Part shown: piece by piece, positions 56,654-64,000 of the stretch
Position numbering within the stretch: the stretch's first letter is position 1
Layout of the letters: each line of letters starts with the position of its first letter
From: Riptortus pedestris
Taxonomy: Eukaryota > Arthropoda > Insecta > Hemiptera > Alydidae
NCBI GenBank assembly: GCA_019009955.1
Contig: CM032228.1
Span: 127,653,001-127,717,000, forward strand
Direction of reading: 5' to 3'
DNA length: 64,000 nt
Program-made: the position numbers and the translations under genes
Notes under the pieces: generated by a model
Databases searched by the model: none
What the model saw: only the letters and a program-made list of their open reading frames with translations
What the model was told of the DNA's origin: nothing

Positions 56654-58998
56654 CTGTTAACGCTCTAGCGGTCACAATTTTTGTTTGATCGTTACCAAAC
56701 TCGAAATTTAATCGTTTTATGTAAAAAGAAAGATCAAGTTCGTTAATGGCTGAAATCGGACAAGTAGAAGGGGGGGTTTAAAGGGGGGATTTTTGAAAAT
56801 TCGAAATATCTCCGTTATTATGCGTCGGATCGAAAAATCGTATTGAACCAATCTTATTGCAAATTAAATTTACTATAAATATTGTTCTATACATTTATTC
56901 TCTATCTTGAATATTAACCGAGATATTTGCATTTGTATTCTGTGTATGATCGGCAGGGGTCGGCTATGTTCGGGACGTTCCGCCGAGAGCTCTGGCGGCT
57001 GTTTCCATAACTACTCGTCCCTCTTGAATAGGTTTAGAGATACCTTAATACAGCAGTTGTTATTGGGCAGATTTATCTACTGTATAACTTCACGTGGGAA
57101 ATCTGCTTAGTTTACGCAGCCCCTGCGTGACGCACTTTTATGTATATAAATGTTTAGTTTATTAATTAATATTATATTTTACATAATTGTTTCACTAAGT
57201 AGATTATACAATATTTTTTGAAAAGTTATATGCGGATCTTCGGGACAGCTGAAGACACCTTATTCAGACAGGCCTAGCTAGTAGATCCAGTTTCAACAGC
57301 CATTTTGTCTAGCCCAGTTGAAATTGCTATTCAAAGTTCATAAGCAATTAACAAAATATTTATTAAAAATAATTTGAAGTTTTGATGAATAAACATCATA
57401 AAACAATAATTAATATTTTATTCATTATTAAATTTATCAACTAACTTGAGGAAGAATGGTCCGAGACTAGAATGCGGTTAGAATTTCATCAGTAGGATTG
57501 TCCAGCTGTTAAAAGATATGTATACTTCTGTTTTAGGGGAATATATTTTGAGGGGTTTTCATTTTATTAGAAAACAACTTTCAGTAATGCAGATGAGAGG
57601 TAAAGTTGCAAAGAAAGTAGCATTTTTACTTCACTCTAACCTAGAGAGACGAGAGCTAATTACTTGGAGCAAATTATTTTTGAGACAATAATTACAAAGA
57701 ATTCATTCTAAACAACTGAATGCAAAATGGATATTTAGTTGAGGATCATTATTTAGGATGCCATGTAATGAATGGCCTTTAGTAATGTTGAAACAAATTT
57801 GTGATTAATTGGAGTTATGCACTAATGACAATACTATGAATTGGAAAGATATAAAAATAACAGTCCTGAAAGCAACACAGTAATTGTTAATTATAGAATT
57901 AGTATAAAAACATGTTCAGAATTTTTTAGATTATTTTTCGTTGTGGTAGATGAAATATTTAATAATTATATGTTTGTGTATAGGTGGTTGTCCACTTGCT
58001 GGGAATACTATTTACATGGATAAATTGTTTTTAATGAAGCACCTTCCAAAAGTAGCAGATCATCTACATTATAGATTAATTGATGTTTCTAGTATAAGTG
58101 AACTCTGCAGGTATGTTTATTATTTATCTATTTCTTAATGAGTTTTTCTCTGTGATTACAAAAAACAAATATTAAATAATATAAAGGAAAATTCATATTA
58201 TTTTTTCTTGGGGGTATATATGGTTATTTCTGTTTTATGGGCTCTTAACGCACTTGCCAAGGATTTTAACACTAATTAAATCCTCATGTAACTTGAACTG
58301 AATCTACCAGAATCACATTGAGGGCCCGTTAGAAAATTGATGTTGTGCAGTTTGAAAGGCAATTGGTTTCTTTATTTCATCTAAGTAAGCATTCTTTACC
58401 AGTCATCAGCCCCAGTTCATTAATGTTATGCTTTTAACAGTTCTTTTGATAGGAAGAGAACAGCAAAAACAGTAAATAAAGATGGAATTAATAACAATTG
58501 TTGAAAAGAAAAAATTACGTTAGTAAAAATATTAGATAATATAATTTTAATTTATAACGATATTCCTGAAGCAAATATTTAATAGTGATTTTTTTTTACA
58601 TTATTATCAACTAACAAAAACAAAAACCTTTTCTATATGTCATAGATACTTACTAGTTGGACACAAAATTCATATCTGATTACTTATAGATTTGAAGTAT
58701 GTGATTTTATTTCTTTATAAGTTTCCAGTATGTTGTTAAGTAAATTATGTGTTTAAGTATGAAATACATGAGCGTATTGTGTAGATATCAAACCAATAAA
58801 AATTTATATTGTTCTCTTTTTTTTAGGAGATGGTATCCTAATTATAAAATAATGAAAAAGAGTCTAATTCATAGAGCAGTTCCCGATGTCAAGGAGAGTC
58901 TTGCTGAATTGAAGTATTTCAAAACTAAAATTTTTCCACCAAACTTAAGTTATGAACCTGACTACAGTACACAACTCCTTGATATGATTGGTATATGA
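48451..58998 (+). CDS. REXO2: Oligoribonuclease / small-fragment exonuclease (REXO2 family), five exons
   Basis: Exons are 48451-48498, 53328-53489, 54179-54272, 57984-58110 and 58827-58998. All introns are GT-AG, phases match, and the product is 200 aa. The enzyme is a DEDDh 3'-5' exoribonuclease that finishes RNA decay by degrading di- to short oligoribonucleotides, in mitochondria and cytosol in animals. Catalytic residues are present: D14 and E16 (WLDMEMTGLD), D114 (GNTIYMD), H159 and D164 (HRAVPDV). Other family blocks: [35 protein letters not shown] and [14 protein letters not shown]. Length agrees with Orn/REXO2 cores. No mitochondrial presequence precedes the core from this start, so this form is predicted cytosolic unless another first exon exists. 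The HRAVPD block has Pro where relatives usually have Asp. Introns 1 and 3 are loaded with HINE, Helitron and SINE copies, none touching splice sites. Confidence 0.93.
48614..48674. repeat. (TA)n microsatellite in intron 1
   Basis: About 30 TA units. No HINE or Helitron flank is recognisable here, so it may be an independent microsatellite. Confidence 0.9.
48675..51014. other. Intron 1 sequence of the oligoribonuclease gene, unassigned
   Basis: AT-rich intronic DNA with no supported gene or repeat family. Small A runs lie near 50165 and 50190. Confidence 0.35.
51015..51205 (+). mobile_element. HINE-like element, 5' half with TA core (intron 1)
   Basis: TTTTAGCTGATTTCACGTAA, GCTATTGAGG and CTACCTAGGAGATGACAAAA, then GAGGTCCGTTCAAAAGCTG, with (TA)n from about 51153. 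A Helitron follows in the TA core. The 3' half is at 52895-53245. Confidence 0.75.
51206..52880 (-). mobile_element. Helitron (minus strand), long-tail subtype, in intron 1
   Basis: The minus-strand 3' end reads CGGG hairpin, GGTACCTTAGCTAA then T, so the terminal is CTAA, still within CTRR. The 950-bp tail matches 16742-17696 inverted. One or two body modules (CCCCCACTCTTG at about 52647) and the 5' module (reverse of TTGTAACCTCTGTC) end near 52880. A SINE splits the body at 52379. Confidence 0.77.
52379..52598 (+). mobile_element. tRNA-derived SINE with 11-bp target duplication
   Basis: GGGGCTCAGGTTAGCCATGT head, B-box AAGTTCGATTCTC near 52446, body with GGTGGTAACCTGTAGATAAA, tail TAATAAATAATAAT. 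AATAGGAAATG flanks it at 52368-52378 and 52599-52609, and the Helitron body is continuous without it. Same family as 12195-12430. Confidence 0.85.
52895..53245 (+). mobile_element. HINE-like element, 3' half, long form, diverged
   Basis: CCGTCTGTCACCATTCTAGT, then CTCGAATATTACCGACCTGA, then AATTTTCAGCTGTTAGTAAA and CAAGCTTAAATACCAAGTAT, matching the long-form segment of 45790-45900. The canonical 3' terminus is not visible before the exon at 53328. Confidence 0.65.
53490..54178. other. Intron 2 of the oligoribonuclease gene
   Basis: 689 bp of AT-rich intron with a T-rich run and CAG acceptor (CATTTCAG). No mobile element recognised. Confidence 0.6.
54431..54560 (-). mobile_element. Diverged inverted SINE in intron 3
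   Basis: TTATCTACAGATTACCACCC and the later CACTAAATATATTCCTCTTG with GCCCATGCGG match, in reverse, the body and head of the SINEs at 12195 and 52379. A C run of about 14 nt interrupts it. Confidence 0.5.
55285..55520 (+). mobile_element. HINE-like element, diverged, middle part
   Basis: AAAATGAGGTCTGTTCAAAA, (TA)n at about 55358-55397, then TAGTCTGTTGCACGGCTCTA, GTTTGATCGTTAC and AACGGCTGAAATCTGGC. Both ends have decayed. Confidence 0.6.
56110..56450. other. GC-richer unassigned segment in intron 3
   Basis: Composition is richer in G/C than the surrounding intron, with phrases such as GACCCGGCAGCTGGTGATAC. It may be an old retroposon, but no family, target duplication or frame is recognised. 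Confidence 0.3.
56473..57135 (+). mobile_element. HINE-like element, complete short form (intron 3)
   Basis: Best short reference copy: TAGCAGATTTACCTTAAGGG at the 5' end, GGTCCGTTCAAAATT, (TA)n (56597-56649), TTTGTCTGTTAACGCTCTAG, the internal block, then CTTCACGTGGGAAATCTGC, CGCAGCCCCTGCG hairpin and GTGACGCAC before T residues. The subterminal AGCAGATTT and AAATCTGCT pair as inverted repeats. No open frame of note. Confidence 0.85.
57136..57983. other. End of intron 3, unassigned
   Basis: AT-rich sequence to the acceptor TGTATAG at 57983. Nothing recognised. Confidence 0.4.
58111..58826. other. Intron 4 of the oligoribonuclease gene
   Basis: 716 bp between GTATGT and TTTTTTTTAG. No mobile element recognised. 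Confidence 0.6.
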
Positions 58999-60159
58999 AT
59001 AAATTTAATATTAAAAGGACAAATATTTATTTTTGTAAAGAAAGACATTAACTGCTTATTACATTTATATAATTACTATTTTAACTGCCACACTTTTATA
59101 TCTTTCTAATGCAGACTCAATTTGGCACCCACTTGAACCTTGTTTTACTGTCTATAGTCACATTTAGAAATTGTGAAAAAAAAAACAACTGAGAATCTTT
59201 GAATTAACAGTCCATGAATAGTTAATGCCTGGCACTCAGCTTACGCGTGAGTGGGGGGGGGGAGAAAATGGTGAGCTTGATGAATCCCCTGCCATATATC
59301 CATCTATCTATCCAGGTTAGGTAATGTCAGTCTCACTTACTCCTTAATCTACCTTTCTTGTCTCCTCCTCTCTTCTACTGTTCCCTTCAATAGAACTTAT
59401 GGGATTTTTCCTATTTTTACTTAGTTCATAATATAACAATTTCAATAAAATGTCACATTATACATTTTTGTATTATTTTATTCCATACTGTCATAACAAA
59501 GTTAAATGAATGTGACTTTTAGCTGCTATTGAGCTGAGGTTTATGTGATTTTCAAAACATTTTTTCGAATGTCCATCGATCTTACCTAGTAGATGATGAA
59601 AATTAGGCCCATTCAAAATGTTGTTTATATACATATACATTTATTATATTATTAGAAGGTCGTAGAAGTGGTTTTAGAGTGCCAACAAGTTCCAATAAGT
59701 CCTCCCTAAGTCTTTGTTATACTATAGCAAGGGAAACCGATTTCCTGATGATAGTGTAGACTTGAGCTTGAAATCTGATTCCAGCGAATAGAGACATTAT
59801 TTTTTTCCCATGAATTATGACATTAAAAAGTTGGGATAATCAATATTAATGAAATACTAAGCTCTTCTTATTAATGACGTTCAAATAGTTTTCCATGAAA
59901 CTGATTACTAGTAAGTGTAATTAAAGTTTATTTCATGTACTATAGATGTATTAAAGTTCCATTTGTAAATAATTGAGTTTGTGTTATTTATCCCAAAATA
60001 TGTAATTTCTTTCTTCAAAAAATTGAGTTAGTCCTAAACTTAACATCATGAAATATTAGCTTCATTTTTATTATATATCAATTTTTTTTTCCTATCCTGT
60101 GCTAGTTACTTTAATGATTTATGTATGCATATATACATACATATCACAGTGTGTGTTTG
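58999..60159. other. Downstream flank with HINE 5' fragment at 59517-59625
   Basis: Probable 3' UTR of the oligoribonuclease gene with AATAAA-like motifs near 59000 and 59446. A G run lies at about 59254-59262. TTTTAGCTGCTATTGAGCTG to ATGATGAAAATTAGGCCCAT is a decayed HINE 5' end. The rest is unassigned. Confidence 0.45.
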
Positions 60160-60330
60160 TACAGAAGGGCTCATGGCCGCACGGGGTAAGGAATAGATAC
60201 ATCTATTTTTATGATAAAAATAGATGCAGGTTCAATTCCTGCCATGGAAGACATTTAGTTCACGAGTTTACTACCTGAGTACACTATTGTCATGGCGCTT
60301 GTGGATTAGCAGTCTAACAAGTGTACAGGG
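60160..60330 (+). mobile_element. tRNA-derived SINE, second family
   Basis: GGGCTCATGGCCGCACGGGG (A-box-like) and GCAGGTTCAATTCCTGC, a perfect T-arm-like stem with B-box, near 60226-60242. An inverted ATCTATTTTTATGATAAAAATAGAT sits between them. A shared opening (GGGCTCA) with the other SINEs may mean a related tRNA origin. Ends are not defined. Confidence 0.6.
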
Positions 60331-60697
60331 TGTTCCCACTTCCCGTGCCACCCCCTTAAAATCGCCAATTGTGTTATTAAAGGCTGAGACTTGGTGTGCC
60401 ATAATTGTGACCCTTGAAGAATCTTTTTAATCCATATTCAACCTCCTAATCTTGTCCAGGGACCATAACTTTGGAATTTCCTATCGAATGCTTTACAAAT
60501 ATAACGGAATCTTATAGAAAAATCAAATTCTAAACGAGTTTATATGAGTGACTTTTTCGATTACATGTATCCTTTAGCAGTAAAATGCACAAAGTTTCTG
60601 AAACGGCATGTTTTATTGAAAAATGCTGTGATGTAAAAAATTGTAGCCAACAAAATAATCTTTGAAACAAGTTTATGAGAAGAGAACGAATTCTGAA

Positions 60698-60702
<5 letters not shown>
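60331..60702. other. Unassigned, possible old repeat
   Basis: Begins with ACAGGGTGTTCCCACTTCCC, a phrase resembling termini of several insect DNA-type repeats, but no matching end is seen. The rest is unremarkable. Confidence 0.3.

Positions 60703-60772
<70 letters not shown>
60703..60772. repeat. (TA)n microsatellite
   Basis: About 35 TA units, not flanked by HINE or Helitron ends. Confidence 0.92.
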
Positions 60773-60775
<3 letters not shown>

Positions 60776-60828
60776 TTGATGATTATTCACTGGAAGATAG
60801 ATACTGCACCATTTTTTTTTTGAGACTA

Positions 60829-62402
60829 CAGTAGAACCCCTCATATCCGACCTCGCATTAACCGACTCCTCGGATTATCCGTCACTTTTCTAGGAAGTAA
60901 GATTCTGTGAATCACAGTGGTAAGCGCGGAGAAGATACCCATCTGAAAACAACAGTTTTACGCCTGCTCGCTCGTGACGCATTACATATTGTTGTAAAAC
61001 CGTGTTCCTATTTGTTAATTTTAAGTTGTAATTTAGTTGTTGTTATCGCGAGTGTTACAGTGATTATGGCTACCCAACAAAAACGCAAATGTACAGTATG
61101 CACGCTACAAAAGAAGTTGGAAGTTCTTCAGGGTTTGGAAAATGGTGAGTCAGTTCAAAAATTATATTGTTAATTAGGAATAGGCGTCACAGCAATTAAA
61201 GACTGCAGGAAAAACAGAAGAAATATTGAATCCTACTGCATGACAGTGGAAGGGGAAGAAGCATTAAAAAATAGAAAGGCTCTTAAAAAGCCTAAATTTG
61301 GCTTGCTAGATGACGCTCTCTGGGTTTGGTTTTGTCAAGAAAGACGCAGAGGAACTCCTTTGTCAGTTCCTATAATTAAGGAGAAGGCGGCGATTTTACA
61401 CAAAAAAATAGTAGGAGAGGAAGGGAAAAACTTCAGTGCAAGTGAAGGGTGGTGAATATTTTGTACCATATGTAGAAAAACACTTGAAAATGAAAAATCG
61501 GCCACTCAATGCAGTCTTGCTTCTCGTCAATGCTCCCAGTCATCCTTCTGAAAATGGGAAACATTAGAGCAATGTTTCTACCCCCTCATGTGACACCCTT
61601 GATCCAACCGATGGATCAGGGTGTTATCGAGTGGTTGAAAAAGAGATACAGATGAAAATATGTCGGCTCCTTATTAGAACAAACAGAAGCAGGCAGTAAC
61701 CTGTTTGAGGCAATGAAGTCTTTCAATATAAAAGATGCAATTTATACTGTCGTTCAAGCTTGAGAAGAAATAAAAGATACCACTCTACGAAATTCTTGGA
61801 AAAACCTTTGGCCAAGTGTCATGGAATATGATGGTTCAAGCTCTAATGAGTCTGAAATCGTCAAAACAGAAGCGGAGATTCTTCAAGATTTACAAGCCAT
61901 TGATGGCGAAATCCAGCCAACCGACGTAGAAGAGTGGCTATTGGAAGGAGACATGGCTGAGGTCACCAACGAGGAACTTGACGACGATTAAATCGTAGCT
62001 GCAGTTCTTAAAGGTGAAATGGAGGAAGATGAAATGGACGACGAAAAACAAGAGCTTGAAAAGATCAGTCATACGGCAGCTAAAGAGGCTTTCGAAATTG
62101 TGATGAAATAAATCGAGCAGCATCCAAACGCAACACCCATGGATGTGATGTGCATTAAAAATTGGAGGGATACCTCTGCTAATGCAAGGTTAACTTCCTT
62201 AAGATAAAAAAATATAACCGATTTTTTTAAAATGAATTTGTAATGTACGAATATTTTACATTAAATATTGTATAATAAATATGTACATTACTCGTTTCTG
62301 TGTGTTTTGATTCACTTTCTGTTATTCCTCGGATTATCCGACCTTTTTTGTGTACCGACCTTGCTCCGGTCCTGTGGGTGACGGATATGAGGGGTTCTAC
62401 TG
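60829..62402 (+). mobile_element. Tigger/pogo-like DNA transposon, internally deleted
   Basis: TA at 60827-60828 and 62403-62404 flank it. Termini are inverted: CAGTAGAACCCCTCATATCC on the left and the reverse of the same on the right, followed inward by related CGGATTATCCG motifs. At 1.57 kb it is shorter than intact Tigger elements (about 2.4 kb), because the middle of the transposase is missing. Confidence 0.88.
61066..62205 (+). pseudogene. Tigger/jerky-type transposase relic
   Basis: ATG at 61066: MATQQKRKCTVCTLQKKLEV starts a CENP-B-type HTH. A stop follows LENGESVQKLYC (61171). The second DNA-binding domain follows: FGLLDDALWVWFCQERRRGT, PIIKEKAAILHKKI and NFSASEGW, stop at 61453. Most of the DDE domain is deleted. 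What remains has LLLVNAPSHPSENG (about 61520), where the family has Asp before NAPSHP, so a catalytic residue is lost, then PPHVTPLIQPMDQGVI and an acidic C-terminal tail rich in Glu/Asp. Four or more stops are present. Clearly dead. Confidence 0.85.
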
Positions 62403-62404
62403 TA

Positions 62405-62634
62405 TGTAATTAGTTTAAAGTAAATTAATTCTAAGAACATTTTTTGATTTGTTGATGTTTTTTTGAAGTAAACATTTTTTTTGGATTCATTCAAGAATAC
62501 TTTTGCGTTATTTCGATTTAAACATTTTTTTTTTGTTTTTATTTCCACCTGCATAGTTTCATGTAAAAAAAAAAAATGGTGCGTTATCTTCCAGGGAAGA
62601 ATAATCAAAAATACTTTTGTGTTATTTATTTCTT
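62405..62634. other. Short unassigned spacer
   Basis: AT-rich with several T runs and an A run. Nothing recognised. Confidence 0.4.
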
Positions 62635-62750
62635 TTTAGCAGATTTCCCTAATCTATGCCATGCCACGATTTACAAAATTTTTCTTCAAATGTCGATCCT
62701 ACCTACGAGATGACGAAAATGAGGTCCGTTCAAAACCGTGTATATGTATA

Positions 62751-62783
<33 letters not shown>

Positions 62784-63007
62784 TTGTCCGTTACCACTCT
62801 AGCGGTCACAATTATTGTTTAATCATTACCAAACTCGATATTTAGTTGTTTTTTGTAAAAAGAAAGATCAAGTTCGTTAACGGCTTGAATTTGGGGACCA
62901 GGGGGAAGGGGCTGTTTAGAGTGGAAGAATTTCGAAAATTCGAAATATCTCTGTTACTGTAAGTCGGATCGAAAAAATGTATAGAATCAGTCTTATAGCA
63001 AATTAAA
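62635..63007 (+). mobile_element. HINE-like element, 5' half to middle
   Basis: TTAGCAGATTTCCCTAATCT, CCTACCTACGAGATGACGAA, GGTCCGTTCAAAACC, imperfect (TA)n (62740-62782), TTTGTCCGTTACCACTCTAG and the internal block to AATCAGTCTTATAGCAAATT. A Helitron takes over at about 63008 and the 3' end is missing. Confidence 0.75.
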
Positions 63008-64000
63008 TCTTAATATATATAAATCTCCTGTCACGATGTTTGTCCGCGATGGACTCCTAAACTACTTAACCGATTTTAAATTAAATTGGCACACCGTGAG
63101 CAGTCTTGTCCAACTTGAGAGATAGGCTATATTAATTTTCTCTGAGACGAACAGGAGTGGGGGTTATAAGGGAGGCCTGAAATTAAAAGTCGTGATATTT
63201 CGTTTTCTATTGGTTTTTTCGCAAATATACACATAACAAAAGTTGTTTATTTTGTTATTTAGAGTAACTTTTGTCATAAACACTTACATCGTATTCCGAA
63301 GTTTAAATGAGTTATATGCTTATGACTATAGCGGGAGTCAACAATATTATTTGGGACAAAAGACCCAACCGAAATAAATAAAACTCGGTATGTGTATTAG
63401 CACTAACGCTTTCATTATAAGAAGCCATACCAACATTTCTAGGGACGGGCAGGAGTGGGGGTTTTAAGGGAAGCCAGAAATTAAAAATAGCGATATTTCG
63501 TTTCCTATTGGTTTATCGGCAAATATGAACATAACAAAAGTTGTTTATTTTGCTATTTAGAGTAATTTTTGTAATATACACTTTTTTCGTATACCGAATT
63601 ATAAACGAGATATACGCTAAAAATTATAGCGGAAGCGAAAAATTTTATTTGGCTCAAAAGACTCAACCGAACTAAATAAAACACTCAGTATGTGTATTAG
63701 CACTAACGCCTTCCTTATAAAAAGCCATACTATTTCTAGGGACAGGCAGGAGTGGGGGTTATAAGGGAGGCCTGAAATTAATAATAGTGATATTTCGTTT
63801 CCTATTGTAGTTTCGGCAAATGTGCACATAACATAAGTTGTTTATTTTGTTATTTAGAGAAATTTCCTTAAGAATTCTTTTCAATATGAACTACCAGGTA
63901 CCTCACCTGGAAAAATTAATTCAAATGTATGTTAATATTTAGTCCTTAATAATTCAAATCTATGCATAATGCACATGAAGCGGGAAATATGGAGGACAGT
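63008..64000 (+). mobile_element. Helitron with an alternative 5' end, continues past the window
   Basis: The 5' end is TTAATATATATAAATCTCCT, then TCACGATGTTTGTCCGCGAT and GGACTCCTAAACTAC, different from the AACCTCTGTCTG type used by the others. From about 63120 (GGCTATATTAATTTTCTCTG) the body is the same module series, with AGGAGTGGGGG marks at 63151, 63451 and 63746. The short tail starts near 63890. The end lies outside the window. Confidence 0.72.

Noticed and set aside
60224..60245. Possible tRNA T-arm of a functional tRNA gene
   Set aside because: The region between the boxes contains an inverted ATCTATTTTTAT insert and no acceptor stem closes; a SINE head fits better.

Overview
This is a transposon-dominated piece of an animal nuclear genome, AT-rich, almost certainly arthropod and most likely insect. 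The evidence is spliceosomal genes with 65-75 bp introns, Tc1/mariner, piggyBac, Tigger/pogo, Ty1/copia and Ty3/gypsy elements, and large numbers of Helitron-type elements. I cannot name the species. There is no prokaryotic gene, CRISPR array, rRNA or clear functional tRNA gene.

Only two host genes are supported, both on the + strand and both with open, correctly phased exons. The first is a four-exon SLC31 (CTR-family) copper transporter at 3166-3960, 189 aa. The second is a five-exon oligoribonuclease (REXO2/Orn family) at 48451-58998, 200 aa, with all DEDDh catalytic residues kept and TE-filled introns.

Layout. 1-3165: Helitron tail, end of a HINE-like element, Tc1/mariner transposase relic, small foldback. 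3166-3960: copper transporter. 5190-6225: inverted duplication of a gypsy integrase end (G3). 8410-10048: Tc1-like element with IR/DR ends. 10364-11041: complete short Helitron. 12195-12430: tRNA-derived SINE. 12665-14284: deleted piggyBac. 14443-19525: Helitron array between HINE halves. 19527-47785: a nested complex. An old gypsy copy (G1A) is scattered over about 28 kb because it was entered by a copia element (20610-24628), a second gypsy with a DUF1759-like gag (G2, 24954-30197), HINEs, a head-to-head pair of Helitron arrays (30342-38279) and a younger copy of its own family (G1B, 39124-45507). 48451-58998: oligoribonuclease. 60829-62402: Tigger/pogo relic. 62635-64000: HINE then Helitron.

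Two non-autonomous families tie the window together. One is a Helitron family whose 3' end is a CCGGG hairpin followed by CTAG|T and whose body is built from tandem units of about 297 bp. The other is a HINE/DINE-1-like family with subterminal inverted repeats (AGCAGATTTCCC / GGGAAATCTGCT), a (TA)n core and a 3' hairpin. The (TA)n core of the HINE is repeatedly the landing site of Helitrons and once of a gypsy element. Most TE coding regions are broken. The G1B pol frame (885 codons) is fully open but has lost the integrase zinc-binding domain.
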